Below, piece after piece: positions 1-6,441 of a stretch of 10,199 nt of DNA (position 1 is its first letter; the number at the start of each line of letters is the position of its first letter). The stretch lies in contig JAEDOO010000059.1 in NCBI GenBank assembly GCA_016301965.1, positions 1 through 10,199 on the forward strand. Direction: 5' to 3'. A model generated the notes under the pieces. It was not told where the DNA came from, made no database searches, and saw only the letters and a program-made list of their open reading frames with translations. Origin of the DNA: Lachnospiraceae bacterium (GTDB lineage: Bacteria; Bacillota; Clostridia; Lachnospirales; Lachnospiraceae). Position numbers and translations under genes: made by a program.

Positions 1-5
1 CATAA

Positions 6-45
6 TCACTGCGTCAGCGAGCCGGAAGGCTGCGAAATGCAGTGA
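6..45 (+). other. Imperfect hairpin in leader or upstream-gene end
   Basis: TCACTGCG (6-13) pairs with TGCAGTGA (38-45), seven Watson-Crick pairs plus one G-T wobble. Inside lies a second short stem, AGCC (20-23) and GGCT (28-31), around a GGAA tetraloop. No T-run follows (the next bases are A-rich), so this is not an intrinsic terminator. One frame (1-45) reads 14 codons and ends at TGA 43-45, so the stretch could instead be the 3' end of an upstream gene cut by the window edge. Another frame runs open to a TAA at 80-82 that overlaps the next ATG. I cannot decide among these. Bases 46-81 are A/G-rich and hold the ribosome binding site of the next gene. Confidence 0.35.
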
Positions 46-81
46 AAAAATTAAAAGGAAGGAAAGGAGATATAACAAATA

Positions 82-1587
82 ATGAGTGATTATATCTTGG
101 AACTGAAAGACGTTGTGAAAACGTTCGGTGGTGTCCGCGCGTTAAACGGTGTGCATTTTCAGTTGAAAAAAGGTGAGATCCATGCTCTGATGGGCGAAAA
201 CGGAGCCGGTAAATCCACCTTTATTAAAGTTATCACAGGTGTTCATCAGCCGGACAGCGGTACCATGCTGCTGGAAGGTGAGAGAATGACATTCCGTAAC
301 ACATCCGATTCCGCTAAGATGGGTATTGCGGCTATTTACCAGCACGTTACCTCTTTCCCGGATCTGACTGTTACAGAGAATATCTTCATGGGTCAGGAAA
401 TCAAGAATAAATTTGGTATCTATGACTGGAAAGCCATGAGAGCACGCGCCAAAGAACTGATCGAGCCTCTGAGCAAAGAGATCGATGTAACCAAGCCCAT
501 GGGAACACTTTCCGTAGCTGCTCAGCAGCTGGTAGAGATCGCCAAGGCCCTTTCCCGTGATGCCCGTATTCTGATCATGGATGAGCCTACCGCTTCTCTG
601 ACAAGAAATGAATGTCTCCAGCTGTACCGTATTGCCAAGGAACTGCGTGACAAAGGCGTTTCCATTATCTTTATCACTCATCGTTTCGAGGATATGTATG
701 AGCTGTGTACACGTGTTACTGTATTCCGTGACTCTACATATGTTGGATGCTGGGATGTTGACAAGATCACCAATCAGGATCTGGTAAAAGCCATGGTAGG
801 TCGTGAACTGACCGCCATGTATCCGGAAAAGACAGCCAAGATCGGTGATGTAGTTCTGGAAGTTGACAATATCTCCAAAGAAGGTTACTTCAAAAATGTT
901 TCCTTCAATGTTCGCCGCGGTGAGATCCTGGCTCTGACAGGTCTGGTTGGTGCAGGTCGTACAGAGGTATGTCAGAATATTTACGGTATCATGCAGCCCG
1001 ACAGCGGTGAGATCCGTCTGGAAGGAAAGAAAGTCAATATCAAGAGCCCCATCGATGCGCTGAAGCTGGGTATTGGTCTTCTGCCGGAGAACAGACAGAC
1101 ACAAGGTCTGGTCAACGAGCTGCCGATCTATCAGAACGTATCTTCAGCTACAATGAAACAGTTTACCAAAGGTGGTCAGCTGGATGTAAATGCTGAGATG
1201 GAAAATGCTATCAAGCTCTGTAAAAAGATTCAGCTGAAAGCCAACGATATCACAGCGCCGCCCAGCTCTCTGTCCGGTGGTAACCAGCAGAAGGTCGTTG
1301 TTGCCAAGATGCTTTCCGCTGAACAGAAAGTTCTGATCATGGACGAGCCGACAAAGGGTATCGACGTAGGTGCCAAGTATTCTATCTATGAGATTATGAA
1401 TGAACTGGCCTGCAACGGATACGCCATCATTATGGTTTCTTCCGAGATGCCGGAGGTTCTGGGTGTTGCTGACCGCGTAGTTGTTATGAAGAGCGGTCGT
1501 GTAACTGCTGAATTCTCAGATATGTCTTCACTGACACAGGAGATGATTCTCGAGGCTTCCCTGAAAGAGAAAGGAGGAGACAAGTAA
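82..1587 (+). CDS. Sugar-type ABC importer ATPase with two nucleotide-binding domains (RbsA/MglA/LsrA-like)
   Basis: This cytoplasmic ATPase would power the two permeases encoded next. It has 501 residues, the usual length for the CUT2 family, whose ATPases are two fused nucleotide-binding domains. Domain 1 shows Walker A GENGAGKST (38-46), Q-loop Q87, a degenerate signature LSVAAQQ (143-149), Walker B with D167/E168 and the switch histidine H200. Domain 2 shows the family-typical degenerate Walker A GLVGAGRTE (287-295, Arg in place of Lys), a good signature LSGGNQQ (397-403), D421/E422, and SSE in place of the H-loop. This asymmetry is normal for RbsA and MglA, so it is not decay. The start at ATG 82 follows AAAGGAG (63-69) at slightly long spacing. 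The stop overlaps the next start (TAATG). The closest subgroup may be LsrA or RhaT given the binding protein downstream, but substrate cannot be read from the ATPase. Confidence 0.95.
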   Translation: MSDYILELKDVVKTFGGVRALNGVHFQLKKGEIHALMGENGAGKSTFIKVITGVHQPDSGTMLLEGERMTFRNTSDSAKMGIAAIYQHVTSFPDLTVTENIFMGQEIKNKFGIYDWKAMRARAKELIEPLSKEIDVTKPMGTLSVAAQQLVEIAKALSRDARILIMDEPTASLTRNECLQLYRIAKELRDKGVSIIFITHRFEDMYELCTRVTVFRDSTYVGCWDVDKITNQDLVKAMVGRELTAMYPEKTAKIGDVVLEVDNISKEGYFKNVSFNVRRGEILALTGLVGAGRTEVCQNIYGIMQPDSGEIRLEGKKVNIKSPIDALKLGIGLLPENRQTQGLVNELPIYQNVSSATMKQFTKGGQLDVNAEMENAIKLCKKIQLKANDITAPPSSLSGGNQQKVVVAKMLSAEQKVLIMDEPTKGIDVGAKYSIYEIMNELACNGYAIIMVSSEMPEVLGVADRVVVMKSGRVTAEFSDMSSLTQEMILEASLKEKGGDK

Positions 1588-2567
1588 TGAAAAAGTTATT
1601 GCATTCCCGTAACACCGGTCTGGTTATCGTGCTGATCCTTCTTCTCATTCTGGCACGTATTCTGACACCGAATATGTTCTCTGTACAGGCTATCATCAAT
1701 ATGCTGCAGAACAACTCTGTATATGCTCTGCTGGCTGTAGGTGAAATGGTGGTTATCCTGACCAGCGGTATCGATATTTCTATTGCATCCCTGCTGGCTT
1801 TCGTTGGTATCGTGACCACATCCCTTTCCTGTGCAAATCCGGGGATCCCGGGTGTGACCTGGTTTATCCTGGCTCTCGTTTTAGGCGCTCTGTGTGGTGC
1901 TTTAAACGGTGCGCTGGTTGGTTATCTGCATATGGTACCGATGATCTGTACACTGGGTACCATGTATATCTTCCGAGGTCTGGCTTTTGCCGTATCCGGA
2001 GGTCAGTGGTGGTTCGCAGCTTCCTATCTGGACAGCTACCGTGTATTTGCCATTGCCAAGATCCTGGGTATTCCGGCCATTGTCTGGATCGCAGTTATAG
2101 CCATGATTTTAGTTGGTCTGTTCCTGGGCTATACCGCACCGGGCAGACGTATCTACGCTATCGGTACCAGCCGTGAGTCTTCCGCTGTTGCCGGTATCAA
2201 AGAGCCGACTGTTACTTTCTACGCATATATCATCTGTGGTGCTCTTGCCGGTCTTGCCGGTATGCTGTACACCGCAAACTATGCCGGCGGTTACTACGGT
2301 ATGGCAGAGGGCTTCGAGATGACAGCCATCGCTATCTGTGTACTGGGTGGAGTATCCATCAACGGTGGTAAAGGTCGTATCGACGGTGTGGCCATCGGTG
2401 TGCTGATCATGTGCGTAATTACCAACTTCATCAGTATGATTCCGGGTATGAGTGTATGGCAGAAAGCCCTGCAGGGTGCTATCATCATCGTAGCTGTAAT
2501 CATCAACTATTTCACAGAGCGTTCCGCTGAGAAACGTGCTCTGAAAGAAAGGGGTGCTTTGATCTAA
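1587..2567 (+). CDS. Sugar-type ABC importer permease 1 (RbsC family, BPD_transp_2)
   Basis: This 326-residue integral membrane permease is of normal family length, with about nine or ten hydrophobic segments (for example around 10-26, 45-63, 65-83, 91-112, 161-183, 211-232, 263-283 and 296-309). Family marks are LTSGIDISIASL near residues 58-69 and the block EGFEMTAIA...VLGGVSINGGKG at about 241-263, which both permeases of this operon share. The ATG overlaps the stop of the ATPase gene by one base (TAATG at 1585-1589) and follows a strong AAGGAGGAG (1571-1579), so translation is probably coupled. It should pair with the next gene product to form a heterodimeric channel, as in LsrC/LsrD or RhaP/RhaQ systems. 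The substrate is not visible from the sequence. Confidence 0.93.
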   Translation: MKKLLHSRNTGLVIVLILLLILARILTPNMFSVQAIINMLQNNSVYALLAVGEMVVILTSGIDISIASLLAFVGIVTTSLSCANPGIPGVTWFILALVLGALCGALNGALVGYLHMVPMICTLGTMYIFRGLAFAVSGGQWWFAASYLDSYRVFAIAKILGIPAIVWIAVIAMILVGLFLGYTAPGRRIYAIGTSRESSAVAGIKEPTVTFYAYIICGALAGLAGMLYTANYAGGYYGMAEGFEMTAIAICVLGGVSINGGKGRIDGVAIGVLIMCVITNFISMIPGMSVWQKALQGAIIIVAVIINYFTERSAEKRALKERGALI

Positions 2568-3811
2568 TGCCGGGAAGTAATTACGATAGAGACCTCTCTG
2601 TAAAAGAAGGTTTTGTGTTATCCAAATTCCTTGTAAAATGGGAAATGATCCTTGTTTATATCCTGATTCTTCTGAATCTGGTACTTCTGATCTTTAAGCC
2701 GGAGCTGTTTTTCCAGGCCGGTACCATTCAGACCATCATTAACTCCGGTTTCGACAGCTCACCGCTGGTACTTGGTATGGTATTCATCCTGCTGCTGGGT
2801 GACATCGATGTATCTGTTGCCGCTCAGATCGTACTTGGCGGTATGGTAACCGGTCTGATGATGAACGCAGGTATCCCGTCCATCATCTGTGTTATCGCAG
2901 GTGTGCTTACCTGTGTACTCTGTGGTGCATTCAATGGTTACTGTGTAGCATACTTCAAGATGCCCGCCGTTATCACTACTATTTCCACATCCATGCTGTT
3001 TCGTGGTATTGCCGAGATCGTTCTTGGTGAGAATTCCCTGAAGAATTTCCCGGCATGGTACAATAAGATCGGCTGGTACAATATCGGCGGTATCCTTCCG
3101 CTTTCCATGGTGCTTTTCCTGATCATGGGCGCTATCCTGATCTTTGTTCTGCACAAATCACCCTTCGGACGTAAGGTATACATTGTTGGTAACAACCCGA
3201 CCTGTGCTACATACTCCGGTATCAGCGTATTCCGCGTTAAGATGGAAGTTTTCATGCTGATGGGCTTCATGGCAGGTATCGGCTCCATCTTCTTTATCGG
3301 ACGTATGGGCGGCGGTATTTCCTCCTCCATGGCTACCGGTTATGAGATGACAGCTATCGCCACAGCCGTTCTCGGTGGTGTATCCACCAGCGGTGGTAAA
3401 GGTAAAATGTTCGGACCGATGATTGCTACCTTCATCATGTCCTTCCTGATCTTCGTGCTTGGTCTTCTGGGCGTTGACCCGAATACAAAGAAGATCTTTA
3501 TCGGTATCATCCTGATCCTGACTATCCTGGTTTCCACCATCAATAAACAGATGATCAAGGATATCAAGCTGAGACTGGTTTATCACAATAACAAGAACAT
3601 CGAGGCTATTAACGACAGAACCGCTGAGCTTGTAAAGAACCATAAGAAAGAGATCAAGAAACTGCAGAAAGCCGGCGGTAAAGACGCTGAGATCAAGAAG
3701 CTGCAGGCTGAGATCGAAGCTGCTCAGAAAGAATGTAAAGAAAAATCCGCACAGTTCTGGGCTGATCAGCAGGCAGATGAGAAAAAAGCAAAAGAAAGAT
3801 TTGCCAAATAA
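2567..3811 (+). CDS. Sugar-type ABC importer permease 2 with C-terminal coiled-coil tail (RbsC family)
   Basis: The first ~326 of 414 residues form an RbsC-family permease: a hydrophobic segment at about 27-43, the motif LLGDIDVSVAAQ (76-87), and the conserved block GYEMTAIATAVLGGVSTSGGKG (258-279) that parallels permease 1. The last membrane segment is about 308-325. After it comes an 88-residue hydrophilic tail (327-414), rich in Lys, Glu, Gln and Ala, with heptad-like stretches such as KKEIKKLQKAGGKDAEIKKL (360-379). RbsC-type permeases usually end near 320-350 residues, so the tail is an addition. It should lie in the cytoplasm beside the ATPase. The ATG overlaps the previous stop (TAATG, 2565-2569) with a weaker AAAGGGGTG upstream (2548-2555). 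The tail is in frame and shows no sign of frameshift. Confidence 0.92.
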   Translation: MPGSNYDRDLSVKEGFVLSKFLVKWEMILVYILILLNLVLLIFKPELFFQAGTIQTIINSGFDSSPLVLGMVFILLLGDIDVSVAAQIVLGGMVTGLMMNAGIPSIICVIAGVLTCVLCGAFNGYCVAYFKMPAVITTISTSMLFRGIAEIVLGENSLKNFPAWYNKIGWYNIGGILPLSMVLFLIMGAILIFVLHKSPFGRKVYIVGNNPTCATYSGISVFRVKMEVFMLMGFMAGIGSIFFIGRMGGGISSSMATGYEMTAIATAVLGGVSTSGGKGKMFGPMIATFIMSFLIFVLGLLGVDPNTKKIFIGIILILTILVSTINKQMIKDIKLRLVYHNNKNIEAINDRTAELVKNHKKEIKKLQKAGGKDAEIKKLQAEIEAAQKECKEKSAQFWADQQADEKKAKERFAK

Positions 3812-3829
3812 TCAACTCTGTGATACTAT
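3801..3829 (+). promoter_or_regulatory. Candidate internal promoter for the binding-protein gene
   Basis: TTGCCA (3801-3806, five of six matches to TTGACA) lies 17 bp before TACTAT (3824-3829, four of six matches to TATAAT), with an extended -10 TGA just upstream (3821-3823). The -35 falls inside the last codons of permease 2, and transcription would begin near 3836. A promoter here would let the binding protein be made in excess over the membrane parts, as is common for ABC importers. It is inferred from motif and spacing only. Confidence 0.4.
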
Positions 3830-3839
3830 TTATTGGTCG

Positions 3840-3860
3840 ATATAAACAAAAAGTTTATAT
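3840..3860 (+). other. Small AT-rich hairpin upstream of the binding-protein gene
   Basis: ATATAAAC (3840-3847) and GTTTATAT (3853-3860) form a perfect 8-bp inverted repeat around AAAAA. If the promoter at 3801-3829 is real, this hairpin lies within a few bases of the 5' end of its mRNA, where such stems often protect a transcript. It is 11 bp clear of the ribosome binding site (AAAGGAGGA, 3872-3880), so it should not block initiation. It could alternatively mark a processing site in the full operon transcript or be an operator. Confidence 0.45.
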
Positions 3861-3888
3861 ACACATATCCTAAAGGAGGAAGAAAAAG

Positions 3889-5112
3889 ATGAAAAAAATG
3901 AACAAGTTCATGGCACTCGGCCTTGTTGCAGCAATGGCTGGTACCACACTTGCAGGATGCGGCAGCAGCTCTTCTGCAGCTCCGGCATCCAGCGCAGCAC
4001 CGGCAACAAGTGAGGCAGCTCCGGCAGCAAGCGAAGCTCCCGCAGCAAGCGAGGCAGCAGCTCCGGCAGCAGGCGGAAATCACGTATTCATGTTCAAATC
4101 CGTAGGTAACGCTTTCGGTGTTATCATGTACGATGGATTTGCTGATTACATGAAACAGGTTGGCGAAGGCTGCGAGGAGAAATCCCCGGCTGAGACAACT
4201 GTAGCCGCTCAGGTACAGCTGATCGACGAAGCTCTGACAAAGGGATGCAAATCTCTGTCTATCTCCACCAATGGTGATACCGGTTATGATGAAGTATTCG
4301 CTAAGGCTCAGAGCCAGAACGTACCGATCGTATCCGTTGACTCCGCTGCTTCCGCAGATTACCGTGTAACACACAACAACCAGGCATCCACCGCTGATAT
4401 CGGTGCTATGCAGGTTCGTGCAGCTGTTATGATCGCTTGCGGCGTTGACTTTGATCCGGCTGATGCTGATATGACAAAGGGCGTTGAGGCTGCTCTGGCT
4501 AGCTACACAGGTGATCCGATCAACATCGGTGTTCTGTCTGCTGGTATCGATACACCGGTACAGAACGGCTGGATCGCTGAGATGGAAAAAGAGCTGACAA
4601 AAGACATCTACGCTGGTAAAGTTAATCCGGAACTGGATAAGAAATACGGTGATGACGAGTTCACAAAATCCACAACTCAGGCTCAGGCTTTCCTGAACGA
4701 GGGTAAAGTAAATGTTATCATTTCCCCGACTACAGTTGGTATCGCAGCTGCAGCTGAGGTTATGAAACAGGCTAACTCCAACATCAAAGTTACAGGTCTT
4801 GGTCTGCCGAGCGAGATGAAACCGTACATGCCGACATCTGACGCTGACGATGCTAACTCCTTCATCTGCCCGTTCATGCTGCTCTGGGATGTATCTCACC
4901 TGGGTGCTTCCACAGCTGCTATCCAGATGGCTGTTGCAAACGACGGCTTCACAGGCGCTGCTGGCGAGACAATGACAATGCAGGCTTGGGGCGAGTACGC
5001 AGAAGAGACCTTCGAAGCAAAAGATGACGGCAACGGCGGAACAAGCGTTCTGACAGGTATTCCGTACACCTTCTACAAAGGCAACATGGCTGAGTGGGCT
5101 GACAAGCTCTAA
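3889..5112 (+). CDS. Substrate-binding lipoprotein of the sugar-type ABC importer (LsrB/RhaS-like)
   Basis: This 407-residue lipoprotein would capture the ligand outside the membrane for the importer encoded upstream. It has a basic N-terminus, a hydrophobic stretch and the lipobox LAGC with lipidated Cys24. A flexible Ala/Ser/Pro/Glu linker follows (25-63), then a type-1 periplasmic binding fold from about 64. Aligned by eye to E. coli LsrB as I remember it, the matches run through FKSVG (69-73), AAQVQLID (106-113), VDS (150-152), QNGW (225-228), IISP (277-280) and LLWDV (331-335). That places it in the LsrB/RhaS group rather than with ribose- or galactose-binding proteins. Of the six LsrB ligand contacts, four look kept (K70, D151, Q225, P280) and two changed (V224 for Asp, T282 for Ala). 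An extra segment lies around 183-210. The start is supported by AAAGGAGGA (3872-3880) and the signal peptide. Codon use suggests high expression. The ligand is unproven: AI-2, rhamnose or another small sugar. Confidence 0.93.
   Translation: MKKMNKFMALGLVAAMAGTTLAGCGSSSSAAPASSAAPATSEAAPAASEAPAASEAAAPAAGGNHVFMFKSVGNAFGVIMYDGFADYMKQVGEGCEEKSPAETTVAAQVQLIDEALTKGCKSLSISTNGDTGYDEVFAKAQSQNVPIVSVDSAASADYRVTHNNQASTADIGAMQVRAAVMIACGVDFDPADADMTKGVEAALASYTGDPINIGVLSAGIDTPVQNGWIAEMEKELTKDIYAGKVNPELDKKYGDDEFTKSTTQAQAFLNEGKVNVIISPTTVGIAAAAEVMKQANSNIKVTGLGLPSEMKPYMPTSDADDANSFICPFMLLWDVSHLGASTAAIQMAVANDGFTGAAGETMTMQAWGEYAEETFEAKDDGNGGTSVLTGIPYTFYKGNMAEWADKL
3961..4077 (+). repeat. Low-complexity Ala/Ser/Pro/Glu linker repeat within the lipoprotein
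   Basis: This segment encodes residues 25-63 just after the lipidated cysteine. At the DNA level it is built from degenerate copies of a unit like GCAGCTCCGGCAGCAAGCGA, translating as variants of AAPAASEAPAASE. Linkers of this kind tether the binding domain to the outer face of the membrane and are common in clostridial lipoproteins. Length variation between strains would be expected. Confidence 0.7.
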
Positions 5113-5153
5113 TTGCAGCGATAACTGCATGACAGTTTGACTTTGTACTTTAG

Positions 5154-5181
5154 GCGCCTGCCCGAAAGGGCAGGCGCTTTT
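5154..5181 (+). terminator. Intrinsic terminator of the ABC importer block
   Basis: GCGCCTGCCC (5154-5163) pairs perfectly with GGGCAGGCGC (5168-5177) across a GAAA tetraloop and is followed by TTTT (5178-5181). It lies 41 bp after the stop codon of the binding-protein gene. The ten-pair, GC-rich stem makes up for the short T-run. It separates the two operons. Confidence 0.9.
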
Positions 5182-5184
5182 CAA

Positions 5185-5240
5185 CTGTTGTCAAAGATAA
5201 GTGTTAGACATATGTGTATAATATTTATCTGTGACAACAG
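5185..5240. repeat. 56-bp imperfect palindrome between the two operons
   Basis: Bases 5185-5200 are the reverse complement of 5225-5240 with one mismatch in 16. Pairing continues inward: 5201-5206 against 5219-5224 (four pairs, two wobbles) and 5208-5210 against 5215-5217, with one more mismatch at 5207. In total about 22 Watson-Crick pairs, two wobbles and two mismatches lead to a small loop around CATATG. It begins three bases after the terminator T-run and contains the TATAAT at 5217-5222. No T-run follows either arm, so it is not an evident terminator. It may be an operator for a dimeric regulator, a remnant of a small mobile palindrome, or an RNA hairpin in read-through transcripts. Confidence 0.75.
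5217..5222 (+). promoter_or_regulatory. Candidate -10 element for the ABC-2 operon
   Basis: This is a perfect TATAAT. No good -35 lies at 16-18 bp: the bases at 5194-5199 are AAGATA, and the TTGTCA at 5188-5193 is 23 bp away, too far for a standard sigma-A promoter. A TG two bases upstream (5213-5214) is not in the exact extended -10 position. If used, transcription would start near 5229, inside the right arm of the palindrome, leaving a leader of about 160 nt. The missing -35 could mean dependence on an activator. Confidence 0.4.
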
Positions 5241-5388
5241 AATCCTGATTTCACAGATTCTACACATGCTTTTGCTAAAGTAATACCGATTGTACTAAGA
5301 CGGAAGCATCGTGTAAGTACACAGGCAAAAAGTATATGTACATACAAAAAACAAAGAAAATACTGGAAAACGAAAGGAGATAAAAACG
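5241..5388 (+). other. Leader region before the ABC-2 operon, no gene seen
   Basis: This A-rich stretch has no coding sequence that I can support. It contains a short hairpin candidate GTGT/ACAC at 5311-5323 and the perfect 10-bp palindrome TATGTACATA at 5335-5344, either of which could be a protein-binding site or chance. I recognise no riboswitch. The ribosome binding site AAAGGAGA (5373-5380) sits eight bases before a GTG codon and fixes the start of the next gene. Confidence 0.5.
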
Positions 5389-6441
5389 GTGATAGAAGTA
5401 AAACATCTCGTAAAAAGATACGGGGATCATACAGCCGTAAATGACCTTTCCTTTACCCTGGAAAGCGGTAAAATATATGGCTTTCTCGGCCCCAACGGTG
5501 CCGGAAAGTCCACGACAATGAATATGATGACCGGATATATAGCCTCCACATCGGGACAGATCCTGATCAATGGGCATGATATCCTGACAGAGACGGAGGA
5601 AGCCAAAAAGTGTATCGGTTATCTGCCGGAGATTCCGCCGCTGTATGTGGATATGACCGTATGGGAATATCTGATCACAGTGGCAGATCTTAAGAAGGTG
5701 CCAAAGAAAGAGCGCGATGCGCAGCTGGAAAAGATCATGGAGACAGTACAGATCACGGATATGAAAAAGCGTCTGATCAAAAATCTGTCCAAGGGGTACC
5801 GGCAGCGTGTGGGTATCGCTCAGGCACTGATCGGTTATCCGGAGATCATCATTCTGGATGAGCCAACTGTAGGTCTTGATCCCAAGCAGATTATCGAAAT
5901 CCGTGATCTGGTCAAATCTCTGGGAAAAGATCACACGGTAATTTTAAGTTCCCACATTCTGACAGAAATCAGTGCTGTGTGTGATTATGTACTGATCATC
6001 AATAAAGGGCGGCTGGTGGCTGCGGATGCCACAGAGAACTTAAGCAAAATGTTTGCGGGACAGAACAGCCTGGAACTGCTTTTGGATGTCTCACAGGAAG
6101 AGGCTGAAAAAGTACTGGAAAAGCTTCCGCAGATCGAGACAGTGCATTTTACCAGGCTGGCGGATCAGACAGTGCGCGTTGAAGTGAATGTGGCTGGTGA
6201 CACAGATATTCGCCGGGAACTATTCTTTGCTTTTGCGGATGCGCGTATACCGATCCTGGAGATGAAGAATGCCAGTGTGACTCTTGAGGATATTTTCCTG
6301 GAAGTTACAGGGGGCACAGGTGAAGAGAAGAAAACAACAGATGTTTCAGAAGTGAATAATTCAGCAAAAGTTACTGAGGTTTCAACTGTGCACAAATCCG
6401 CAGATTCTGTTGATGCCACAGGAAAGGAGGAAACACGATGA
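5389..6441 (+). CDS. ABC-2 transporter ATPase, GldA/CcmA-like
   Basis: This 350-residue cytoplasmic ATPase is a single nucleotide-binding domain that would drive the membrane proteins encoded next. It shows Walker A GPNGAGKST (34-42), the YLPE variant of the Q-loop region (78-81), signature LSKGYRQR (133-140, the form typical of GldA-type ATPases), Walker B LDEPTVGLDP (156-165) and switch histidine in SSH (187-189). A regulatory C-terminal domain (about 225-306) ends with the usual LEDIFLEVT. A 43-residue tail (308-350), rich in Thr, Ser, Val, Glu and Lys and without predicted structure, follows and looks like an add-on. The start is GTG, supported by AAAGGAGA eight bases upstream. The stop overlaps the next ATG (ATGA, 6438-6441). 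The substrate is unknown, and export or extraction at the membrane is likelier than import because no soluble binding protein belongs to this block. Confidence 0.93.
   Translation: MIEVKHLVKRYGDHTAVNDLSFTLESGKIYGFLGPNGAGKSTTMNMMTGYIASTSGQILINGHDILTETEEAKKCIGYLPEIPPLYVDMTVWEYLITVADLKKVPKKERDAQLEKIMETVQITDMKKRLIKNLSKGYRQRVGIAQALIGYPEIIILDEPTVGLDPKQIIEIRDLVKSLGKDHTVILSSHILTEISAVCDYVLIINKGRLVAADATENLSKMFAGQNSLELLLDVSQEEAEKVLEKLPQIETVHFTRLADQTVRVEVNVAGDTDIRRELFFAFADARIPILEMKNASVTLEDIFLEVTGGTGEEKKTTDVSEVNNSAKVTEVSTVHKSADSVDATGKEETR

Noticed and set aside
1..6. CATAAT at the window start as a -10 element for the importer operon
   Set aside because: It is cut by the window edge, so no -35 can be examined, and its bases overlap the hairpin. 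It cannot be supported.
940..970. Missing Walker A lysine in the second ATPase domain (Arg293)
   Set aside because: The GAGRTE form and the lack of an H-loop in domain 2 are usual for RbsA/MglA-type ATPases, so this is not decay.
142..1104. A 320-codon minus-strand open frame inside the ATPase gene
   Set aside because: It is fully antisense to conserved ATPase motifs, has no family resemblance and no ribosome binding site that I can see. It is also a codon-bias shadow.
5114..5129. TGCAG/CTGCA inverted repeat before the terminator
   Set aside because: It has only five pairs with a six-base loop and no T-run. It is likely chance.
3826..5184. A 452-codon open frame on the minus strand across the whole binding-protein gene
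   Set aside because: It is antisense to a clear lipoprotein gene, is Cys/Ser-rich with no recognisable domain and runs through the terminator. It is a by-product of the biased codon use on the + strand.
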